A stretch of DNA of 23,773 nt from Candidatus Neomicrothrix sp. UBA4542 (GTDB lineage: Bacteria > Actinomycetota > Acidimicrobiia > Acidimicrobiales > Poriferisodalaceae), in contig DGLO01000092.1 in assembly GCA_002388005.1 (NCBI GenBank), forward strand, positions 14,776 through 38,548, in the 5' to 3' direction. Position 1 is the first letter of the stretch. Each line of letters starts with the position of its first letter. The notes below the pieces were generated by a model. The model was not told the origin of the DNA, searched no databases, and was given only the letters and a program-made list of their open reading frames with translations. Positions 15,933 to 21,905 of the stretch are shown here, piece after piece. A program made the position numbers and the translations under genes.

Positions 15933-16969
15933 TTGGAAAGGTTGTTCTCCGCATCCGTTAGCGAGGCTTCAAGCTCCCATCGTTTGGCGATTAGTTCGAG
16001 GCTCATGAGTCGTTCTGCGACCCCGTAGGTGGCGCCGTAGACAAAGAGTTCGTTCGCTTTGGTCTGTTCGGCGAGCTGGTTCAAGCCTGCGACGACTTGG
16101 TCGGCGGTGCCGTTGACAGCGTTGCTTGGCATCGCTGCGGCGCGCTCCCATTCAGAGTGCGACATCGCTTCGTCGGGAGAGCACAGGGGTAAGAATCGGC
16201 CTGTCCGCATACCGTATTTTCGCAGTCGGCTCGGGGCAGCAAGTCTCTCGGCCTCTTCACTGGTTCCGGCGGCGATCGCTGACGCCGAGACGATCGTGTA
16301 CGGCTCCTCCAGGACGGGTGAGGGTCGAAAAGAGTCACGGTATATTTGAACGGCTTCGAGTGTGCCTCCAGTGTCGAAGTGATTCGCGAAGGCGAACGGG
16401 AGACCCAACACGCCTGATAGTTGGGCACTAAAGCCGCTTGACCCGAGAAGAATGACGTGCGGAGACGACGTCGCTACAGGAGTTGCAGAGAACTTGTTCC
16501 ATAATCCATGATCAGTTCGGACGTCTCCGAGGAGACCCATCACATCGATGAGATCGCGAGGGAAGTCCTCTACCGACAATGCCACCGCGGACCCTCGAAT
16601 CACTGCCATGGTTTGACGGTCGCTACCAGGTGCCCGACCAATACCCAGATCGATACGGCCTGGATGCAAAGCCTCAAGAAGTGCGAATTGTTCTGCGATA
16701 ACAAGTGGGGCGTGGTTGGGAAGCATCACACCGCCCGATCCCACTTTGATTCGTTCGGTTGAAGCAGCCACGTGGGCGATTAGGACAGCTGGCGATGTAC
16801 TGGCGACGGTGTTCATGTTGTGGTGTTCAGCTACCCAAAACCGTAAATACCCGAGTTCTTCAGCCCGTTGTGCGACAAGCGTCGCCTCTTGGAGTGCTTG
16901 TGCACTTGTCGCGTCGCTGGAGACAGTCGCTAAATCGAGGACCGACAGCGGTATGGAATCCACACTCAA
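15929..16969 (-). CDS. LLM-class (luciferase-like) flavin-dependent oxidoreductase
   Basis: This is a 346-residue bacterial-luciferase-fold protein, probably using FMNH2 or F420. Seen are 'YLRFWVAEHHNMNTVASTSP' (the conserved WxAEHH motif of the MsnO8/YhbW branch), 'IKVGSGGVMLPNHAPLVIAEQ', 'GRIDLGIGRAPGSD' and a C-terminal 'VNGTADQVVAGLNQL'. Family members include monooxygenases that attack aldehydes, sulfonates or sulfides; which applies here is unknown. The start is TTG at 16967-16969, with AAAGG eight bases upstream; GTG two codons further in is the alternative. It sits 3 bases after the CinA-like gene and overlaps the molybdoenzyme by ATGA, so it may supply or act on the same compound. 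Confidence 0.9.
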   Translation of the reverse strand: MSVDSIPLSVLDLATVSSDATSAQALQEATLVAQRAEELGYLRFWVAEHHNMNTVASTSPAVLIAHVAASTERIKVGSGGVMLPNHAPLVIAEQFALLEALHPGRIDLGIGRAPGSDRQTMAVIRGSAVALSVEDFPRDLIDVMGLLGDVRTDHGLWNKFSATPVATSSPHVILLGSSGFSAQLSGVLGLPFAFANHFDTGGTLEAVQIYRDSFRPSPVLEEPYTIVSASAIAAGTSEEAERLAAPSRLRKYGMRTGRFLPLCSPDEAMSHSEWERAAAMPSNAVNGTADQVVAGLNQLAEQTKANELFVYGATYGVAERLMSLELIAKRWELEASLTDAENNLSK

Positions 16970-16972
16970 AAT

Positions 16973-17467
16973 CTACGCCTTTATCGTCTTGACCGCGAGT
17001 TGCAATGCTGCGAGGGCGAAAGCGTGCATGTTGCTCGTGCGGTCATCATTGTCGGTCCGAATTTGCAGGGTTGCGTTCAAGCCCCCACTACACGCTAACC
17101 ATCCGAAGCCCGGCGGGTCACCGTAAGGGTTGCCTGAAGGACCGGTGGCACCAGTCTCGCCTATGCCCCAATCGGCTCGATACAAAAGCTTGGCCCGATT
17201 TGCCTGGACCAGAGCGAAGGCCTCGGTTGCGCCCTTCAACCCTGGTGGCAATTCTTCGTCGCCGGCGAGAATTTTTCTACCAGCAGCGGTGTAGACAATC
17301 ATGCCTCCGCGGTAGAAATCACTGGCTCCGGGAACTGCTACTAACGCTGCGTTGATGAGTCCTCCGGCAGCCGACTCCGACACAGCGATTGATGCTTGCT
17401 GGCCTCGAAGAGCGTCAGCGATCTGGTTCCCGACTGCTACAAGATCCGAAAACGTTGTCTGGCTCAT
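16973..17467 (-). CDS. CinA/PncC-like amidohydrolase-fold protein, variant subfamily
   Basis: This is a 164-residue stand-alone version of the CinA C-terminal domain, whose best-known activity is nicotinamide-nucleotide amidohydrolase. The first motif reads SESAAGGL instead of the usual ESCTGGL, keeping Ser but losing Thr. It is followed by 'VPGASDFYRGGMIVYTAAGRK', which retains the Tyr and Lys. The second motif is GETGATGPSGNPYGDPPG instead of 'GIAGPGGG'. This matches a divergent CinA subfamily, so NMN deamidation should not be assumed. The ATG shares ATGA with the stop of the upstream 63-residue gene, and the flavin oxidoreductase follows after three bases. The position between two redox-related genes may hint at a role in cofactor salvage, but that is inference only. 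Confidence 0.85.
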   Translation of the reverse strand: MSQTTFSDLVAVGNQIADALRGQQASIAVSESAAGGLINAALVAVPGASDFYRGGMIVYTAAGRKILAGDEELPPGLKGATEAFALVQANRAKLLYRADWGIGETGATGPSGNPYGDPPGFGWLACSGGLNATLQIRTDNDDRTSNMHAFALAALQLAVKTIKA

Positions 17468-17655
17468 CCCGACGCCCCGCCGACGGCAATTTCCGTGATC
17501 TGGTCTGTGTTTAGTCTGAGTAGGTCACCCGAGATCGTGCCGATGTCTTCTTGGTGATCCGTCAGGTCAAATACTCCAATTCCCTCCAGCGGTCGCTCAG
17601 CTGGCGGTTGTGCATCACTTGCGTTGGCGGTGATTGCATCTGTTGAATTCAACAT
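17464..17655 (-). CDS. Small acidic protein resembling the N-terminus of CaiB/BaiF CoA-transferases
   Basis: This is a 63-residue ORF with a strong ribosome site (AAGGAGG) and an ATGA overlap with the CinA-like gene, both arguing that it is a real gene. The first 18 residues look unstructured. The rest reads RPLEGIGVFDLTDHQ, then GDLLRLNTDQITEIAVGG. Family III CoA-transferases (CaiB/BaiF) typically begin 'RPLEGI-V-DLT' and continue 'LLADLGADVIKVE-PGG', so the first beta-alpha-beta unit appears to be preserved and the protein ends just after it. The remaining roughly 350 residues of that family are absent from the window. It may be a remnant, or a small CoA-binding or regulatory protein in its own right. 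The composition is strongly acidic, with only two Arg and no Lys. It is the first gene of the long operon. Confidence 0.72.
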   Translation of the reverse strand: MLNSTDAITANASDAQPPAERPLEGIGVFDLTDHQEDIGTISGDLLRLNTDQITEIAVGGASG

Positions 17656-17696
17656 GCCCCTCCTTCACTAGCGACTTGAGACGATAGTTTGCCCTT
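17656..17696. promoter_or_regulatory. Very short divergent region between the operon and the flavoenzyme gene
   Basis: Only 41 bases separate the start of the nine-gene operon (minus) from the plus-strand flavoenzyme, and part of that is the minus-strand ribosome site. Promoters in both directions must overlap or extend into coding sequence, which would favour shared control. I found no convincing -35/-10 hexamers. The plus-strand gene has no clear ribosome site, so a leaderless transcript is possible. Confidence 0.35.
17659..17665 (-). promoter_or_regulatory. Strong Shine-Dalgarno site of the 63-residue leader gene
   Basis: AAGGAGG on the minus strand, three bases before the ATG at 17655. 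It is among the best ribosome sites in the window and is the main evidence that the small acidic ORF is translated. Confidence 0.75.
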
Positions 17697-18845
17697 ATGG
17701 CAAAGGCCTCGTTGCCGATTCACCGGCTGATCTCGGACATAGAGAACCTGATTGTTGAACGAGCGAAGTCGTCGGACGCGGCCAGACGTCCCGACCCAGA
17801 CGTGATCGCCGCTCTCGCAAATGCCGGCTTAATGAGGCTTCTGGTTCCCCAAGAGTACGGCGGCCATGAAGTTCATCCTGCGACTGTTATTGACTTCACC
17901 GCGCAGCTGGCCCAGATAGATGGGTCCACTGCTTGGGTCGCTATGACATGCAACGAGGAGGCGGAACTTGTTTCGGCATACCTGCCACCCGAGACCTGTC
18001 GCCGAGTTTGGAACGAAGAACCAAATCTTGTCTTCGCGGGGTCCGGAGTTCCGAAGGGGCGCGCTGTGCGTGCACCTGGCGGGTGGCGCATCACCGGCCG
18101 CTGGAATTTCGTCAGCGGTTGCACAGCAGCTGATAAGTGGGTCCTAAACAGTGTCGTGAGCGAAAGTTCACCAATTGAGCTCTGTTTCGCTGTGATGGAC
18201 GCTGACCAGCAATTTATTGAAGACACATGGCATACGGTCGGCTTGAGGGGTACGGGTTCCCACGATGTTGTCCTCGAAGATGTCTTCGTTGATGATGCCT
18301 GGTGCGGGGTCGTTCCGAACAAGTCGTTACCTCTTCCCGATTTGCCGTTTTACAGGTTGCCGTCTGCGTTGAGATTTCCGTTTCCCAAGACTGGAGTGGC
18401 TTGTGGGTTAGCTCGCCGAGCTATGGCTGAGTTCAAGTCGTTAGCTGGGACGAAACAGCCTCTGAATTCGAAACGTCCTTTGAGTGATCGACCAGATGCC
18501 GCTTCGGCTATCGCGAAAGCCGAAGCTCTCGTCGGATCTGGGCAGGCGTGGGTTCATGAACAGCTTGATTTGATATGGAGAGCGGCCGAAAACGATGAGA
18601 CTGTCGCCAGCGACGTTCACGCGCGGGTGCGTTTGGCATGCTCGTGGTCTGTGCAGAACGCCATTAGGGCTATCCAACATTTGGTGGACGCTGCCGGCAG
18701 CACCGCCAATTTTGAAGCTTCGGGATTGATGAGCTTGCTTGATGATGCTCGGGCCGTCGCCGGGCACTTCATGGTCGGCTCCTACCAAGTCGATACAGCT
18801 GGGCGAGTATTACTTGGCCTCGATCCTGGGGACCCTGCTTTTTAG
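17697..18845 (+). CDS. Acyl-CoA dehydrogenase-fold flavoenzyme (group-2 / HsaA-DszC-like flavin monooxygenase type)
   Basis: This is a 382-residue protein with the acyl-CoA dehydrogenase fold. The N-terminal helical part contains LVPQEYGGHEVHP and 'AQIDGSTAWVAMTC'. The middle beta domain shows PKGRAVRAPGGWRITGRWNFVSGCTAADKW split over two strands (the FMN/FAD-facing GxW-x-F-x-SG segment), then 'WHTVGLRGTGSHDVVLEDVFVDD'. The C-terminal four-helix part matches the acyl-CoA_dh_2 domain. This branch includes two-component monooxygenases such as HsaA and DszC, which act on phenolic or sulfur compounds with reduced flavin from a partner reductase. No flavin reductase is adjacent. The ATG at 17697 is used. 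It is divergent from the operon carrying another flavin enzyme and convergent with the MBL-fold gene. Confidence 0.85.
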   Translation: MAKASLPIHRLISDIENLIVERAKSSDAARRPDPDVIAALANAGLMRLLVPQEYGGHEVHPATVIDFTAQLAQIDGSTAWVAMTCNEEAELVSAYLPPETCRRVWNEEPNLVFAGSGVPKGRAVRAPGGWRITGRWNFVSGCTAADKWVLNSVVSESSPIELCFAVMDADQQFIEDTWHTVGLRGTGSHDVVLEDVFVDDAWCGVVPNKSLPLPDLPFYRLPSALRFPFPKTGVACGLARRAMAEFKSLAGTKQPLNSKRPLSDRPDAASAIAKAEALVGSGQAWVHEQLDLIWRAAENDETVASDVHARVRLACSWSVQNAIRAIQHLVDAAGSTANFEASGLMSLLDDARAVAGHFMVGSYQVDTAGRVLLGLDPGDPAF

Positions 18846-18871
18846 TTTCCCGTTTCTCCGATGGTGATGGC

Positions 18872-19654
18872 TTAGCCCAAGCGCACGGCTATCCCTTCGA
18901 GTTCAGAAGAAGACGGCGGGAACCGTTCGAAAACCAACGGGTCGTGTCCGGGAACGATCACACCATCTGGGCTAGCGAGGCGCCTCAAGGTGTCCCAGCC
19001 TTCAATCATTTTGGACAGGTCGTCAACAATCGGAAACGGGCGACCCTCTTCCATATTGGCCCAGTAATGACTGGCGTCTGAGGCTAGAACCACGACACCA
19101 CGTCCCGTGTCTATGCGAACGACCTGCAAACCGCGGGTATGTCCGCCAAGGTGGTGCAGCGTCAACCCGGGCGAAAGTTCGACGGTTCCGGTGTGAAATC
19201 TCACTCTTTCAGAAAAGACGCGTCCTACGAGATCTTGAATGTGGCGAACATTGAACGCGTGTCTATAGGCCTTATGAGTCATGTCACGTCCAGTGGCAAA
19301 GGACATTTCGTCGTCCTGAACATGGAATGTTGCGTTGGGAAACTGGTTCACTCCGCCAGCGTGGTCGTAGTGGAAGTGGGTCATGATCACATCGGACACG
19401 GATTGGGCGTCGACCCCAAAGAGGGCCACCCCTTCTGCTGCGGTTCGCAGCAACGTACGGTTTCGAGACTCGGCGTCATCTTGCTCAAAGCCGGTGTCGA
19501 CGACCCATTCTCGTCCGTCGGCGCTGCGAATCAGCCAAACGAAATAGTCCATGGGCATCGGCGCATTGTCGTGCGGGTCCCCGCCAATGAAATGTTCGGC
19601 ACGAACCGCGTCGCGTTCGGCGTACTTGATGGCATGGACCTCGTAGTTGAACAC
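18872..19654 (-). CDS. Metallo-beta-lactamase-fold hydrolase (N-acyl-homoserine-lactonase-like)
   Basis: This is a 260-residue MBL-fold protein. Zinc-binding motifs are visible: THFHYDHAGG (His93, His95, Asp97, His98), the later His in LGGHTRG, the bridging Asp in LASDASHYW and the C-terminal His in VPGHDP. The N-terminus 'YEVHAIKYAERDA' and 'FVWLIRSADGREWVVDTGF' fit the AHL-lactonase/AttM-AiiA branch, which opens lactone rings, although many relatives hydrolyse other esters. No signal peptide is seen. GTG at 19652-19654 is preferred because AGAAGG lies four bases upstream and the conserved fold starts there; a longer frame reaches 19705 without support. It is divergent from the aminotransferase, so a shared function is possible but unproven. 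Confidence 0.86.
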   Translation of the reverse strand: MFNYEVHAIKYAERDAVRAEHFIGGDPHDNAPMPMDYFVWLIRSADGREWVVDTGFEQDDAESRNRTLLRTAAEGVALFGVDAQSVSDVIMTHFHYDHAGGVNQFPNATFHVQDDEMSFATGRDMTHKAYRHAFNVRHIQDLVGRVFSERVRFHTGTVELSPGLTLHHLGGHTRGLQVVRIDTGRGVVVLASDASHYWANMEEGRPFPIVDDLSKMIEGWDTLRRLASPDGVIVPGHDPLVFERFPPSSSELEGIAVRLG

Positions 19655-19658
19655 CGGG

Positions 19659-19664
19659 CCTTCT
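19659..19664 (-). promoter_or_regulatory. Shine-Dalgarno site deciding the GTG start of the MBL-fold gene
   Basis: AGAAGG on the minus strand, four bases before the GTG at 19654. It shortens the gene by 17 codons relative to the longest open frame. Confidence 0.6.
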
Positions 19665-19759
19665 CTCTTCAGTGTTGGGAGGCTCAAAATGCACGCTAGC
19701 GGCACTGATCGACGTTTTCGGCTCTACGATGCGGACCGTGATTTAGCCGAGGGGGATCA

Positions 19760-20965
19760 ATGGGTTTCGAAATCAGCGAGCTTTACAGACAAGATCTTCC
19801 TCCTGCGGAGGCTAAGTGGGGTGGTATTCCCTCATTTAGTTTTGTCGGGGGGAATAACGATGAGGACAACGTGCCTGTTGCGGGACTTACGGAGGCTGTT
19901 CAGCGGGTACTTCAACGTGAGGGTCGCAAGTTGGCGGTATATAACCTTGGGGGTAGCCCACTAGGGCATGAGGATCTTCGCCGATTCATCTGTGAGAAGC
20001 TCGGCGTGAGAGCTGCAACAAGCGTGAATGTCGACGAAGTTCTCGTTACCTCAGGGTCGTTGCAGGCTTTGGATCTCGTGAACGACCTTTTGTTATTGCC
20101 CGGTGACAACGTGATCGTTGAAGAGGCAACTTACGGCGGAATGATCAGCCGGTTAAACCGCTTAGGGGTCGTCGTACACGGCGTGGGTCTTGACCAGCAT
20201 GGGGTGCGACCTGATCATCTTGTCGAATTGCTCGAAAGCTGTTCGTCACAAGGTCGACCAGCAAAGTATCTCTACACGATTCCGACTGTCCAAAATCCGA
20301 CGGGTTCTTGCATGCCCTTAGAACGGAGGCTTGAGATCTTGGCGGCGATGGACGGTTTCCAAACAGCGATTTTCGAAGATGACTGTTATGCCGACTTGCT
20401 GTGGGGGTGTGATCGGCCTCCAACTCTTTGGGAACTTGATGGCCCTAATCGGAGAGTTATCTACTGTGGTTCGTTTTCGAAATCGATTGCTCCCGCATTG
20501 AGGGTGGGGTACCTCGTTGCTGAATCCCCTGTGCTTCAGCAGATTCTCTCGTTAAAGACAGACGCTGGCTCCGGGGCGTTGGAACAGATGGTGGTCGCCG
20601 AATATGCAAGCGCCCACTTCGACAAACACGCGGAACGCTTGACGTCTGTACTCCGCGGTAAAGCTGAAGCTATGGCTGAGGCTATCCGCCAAAACTTTGG
20701 GGACTCAGTGCATTTCGACATGCCGCAAGGAGGGATTTTCATATGGCTCACGTTTGCTGACGGTGTCAATACTGCGGACTTCTCGCTTGAAGCTGCAGAC
20801 AGCGAAATCGAATTCAATGCCGGTGCTGGTTGGTCAGTTGATCCGGTTTGGGGTGCAAACAAGATGCGGCTCTGCTTTGGTAATCCTTCCGTTGAAGCGA
20901 TCCGGGAAGGCGTGCAGAGGTTGGCTGAGATCATGAAAATGACGTCGCCGGGCAATGGATCGTGA
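19760..20965 (+). CDS. PLP-dependent aminotransferase, class I/II (2-aminoadipate / MocR-type catalytic domain)
   Basis: This is a 401-residue fold-type I aminotransferase without the winged-helix DNA-binding domain of MocR regulators. Seen are AVYNLGGSPLGHEDLRR (59-75), VLVTSGSLQALDLV (94-107), 'VEEATYGGM' (120-128), IPTVQNPTG (174-182), FEDDCYADL (205-213, pyridine-binding Asp) and the PLP lysine Lys241 in CGSFSKSIAPALRVGYL, followed by a C-terminal Arg in 'NKMRLCFG'. The branch includes LysN-like 2-aminoadipate aminotransferase and other broad-range enzymes, so the substrate is not certain. The ATG has GAGGGGG four bases upstream. It is divergent from the lactonase-like gene, about 105 bases away, and convergent with the COG0523 GTPase gene. 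Confidence 0.9.
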   Translation: MGFEISELYRQDLPPAEAKWGGIPSFSFVGGNNDEDNVPVAGLTEAVQRVLQREGRKLAVYNLGGSPLGHEDLRRFICEKLGVRAATSVNVDEVLVTSGSLQALDLVNDLLLLPGDNVIVEEATYGGMISRLNRLGVVVHGVGLDQHGVRPDHLVELLESCSSQGRPAKYLYTIPTVQNPTGSCMPLERRLEILAAMDGFQTAIFEDDCYADLLWGCDRPPTLWELDGPNRRVIYCGSFSKSIAPALRVGYLVAESPVLQQILSLKTDAGSGALEQMVVAEYASAHFDKHAERLTSVLRGKAEAMAEAIRQNFGDSVHFDMPQGGIFIWLTFADGVNTADFSLEAADSEIEFNAGAGWSVDPVWGANKMRLCFGNPSVEAIREGVQRLAEIMKMTSPGNGS

Positions 20966-20987
20966 CGATTTTGTATTGCGCCGCTGC

Positions 20988-21872
20988 CTAGTTCTCTGAG
21001 CGCAGAGTCCGGTCCCAGTCGGTTGGTACAGATCCTTTCGGGCCTATCGCTACCAACTGGTTCCCTTCAGGCGAATTTGATCGATCCGCTAAAGCCCGCA
21101 ATTCCCACTTTCGGCCAACGAGTTGAAACACCATCGGAACCTGGGGAGATTCGGTGAGGCGAACGATCCCTTTGACCCGCTGAATATTTTTCGGTAACTC
21201 GTTGATCAAGGTTTCGAGCGCGTTCCTTGAGAGCGGGTGATCGGATTTATGAGTCCGTGATTCGAATTCACCGATATGGCTGTTCGAGAGCTGGGCTTTG
21301 CGCACCTCTCGGCCGAAAAGCAAATCGAGGCTCACCTCGGAGTGGCTGGCCTGAATCAGCAAGGCATCGGGGTTTAGCTCACAGACTTGTTCGCGGGTGG
21401 TTTCCAGGTCATCGACGAGGTCGCTTTTGTTGAGCACGATTACGTCCGCGGCAGTTAACTGACTAACGACAGTTTGTCCAACGAGTGGATCCGTTACTTG
21501 TTCTCTTAGTCGAGCTGCGTCGGCTACTACGATGACCGCGTCGAGCACCAAGCCGGGGGCGTGCCCATATGCGGCTACGGCTCCAGGGTCAGCAACACCG
21601 CTCGCTTCGATGACAAGTCGACTCGGCGGAGGTCGGAAAGCTGCCACCGCTTCCAAGGCTGCAGCGAACCCGTCGACGAGCGAACAGCAGATACAGCCGT
21701 TCGTCAGACTGATGGTGCTGTCATCACTTGCGTCGATCAGCTCCTTGTCGATGTTGATATCTCCAAAATCGTTCACCAAGACCGCTATACGTTCCGAGGC
21801 GTTGCGCAAAATGTGGTTGACGAGCGTCGTTTTTCCGACCCCCAAATACCCTCCGATAACCGACACCTCCAT
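20988..21872 (-). CDS. COG0523 (CobW/ZigA-type) metal-chaperone GTPase
   Basis: This is a 294-residue G3E GTPase. Walker A is GYLGVGKTT (8-16). The metal-binding CxCC motif is CICC at 60-63, preceded by VNDFGDINID (33-42). The base-recognition motif is NKSDLV. The C-terminal CobW_C-like part ends near 'TDWDRTLRSEN'. A loop before it carries three histidines within about a dozen residues (NSHIG through SDHPLS). Family members deliver zinc or cobalt to client enzymes under GTP control. ATG at 21872 is chosen because GGAGG lies five bases upstream and the conserved MEVSVIGGYLG starts there; an upstream ATG at 21893 has no ribosome site. It lies 33 bases downstream of a metal-dependent amidohydrolase on the same strand. 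Confidence 0.9.
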   Translation of the reverse strand: MEVSVIGGYLGVGKTTLVNHILRNASERIAVLVNDFGDINIDKELIDASDDSTISLTNGCICCSLVDGFAAALEAVAAFRPPPSRLVIEASGVADPGAVAAYGHAPGLVLDAVIVVADAARLREQVTDPLVGQTVVSQLTAADVIVLNKSDLVDDLETTREQVCELNPDALLIQASHSEVSLDLLFGREVRKAQLSNSHIGEFESRTHKSDHPLSRNALETLINELPKNIQRVKGIVRLTESPQVPMVFQLVGRKWELRALADRSNSPEGNQLVAIGPKGSVPTDWDRTLRSEN

Positions 21873-21877
21873 TGCGG

Positions 21878-21882
21878 CCTCC
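21878..21882 (-). promoter_or_regulatory. Shine-Dalgarno site deciding the start of the COG0523 gene
   Basis: GGAGG on the minus strand, five bases before the ATG at 21872. It favours this ATG over the ATG seven codons upstream. Confidence 0.65.
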
Positions 21883-21905
21883 GCGGGGAACATGTCGCTG
21901 TTTCC

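Noticed and set aside
19139..19699. 186-codon open frame on the plus strand
   Set aside because: Opposite the MBL-fold gene with its zinc motifs; no domain recognised.
20994..21007. Perfect 5-bp stem with a 4-base loop (CTCTG-AGCG-CAGAG) near two convergent gene ends
   Set aside because: It lies inside the last codons of the COG0523 gene and no T-run follows on either strand, so a terminator cannot be supported.
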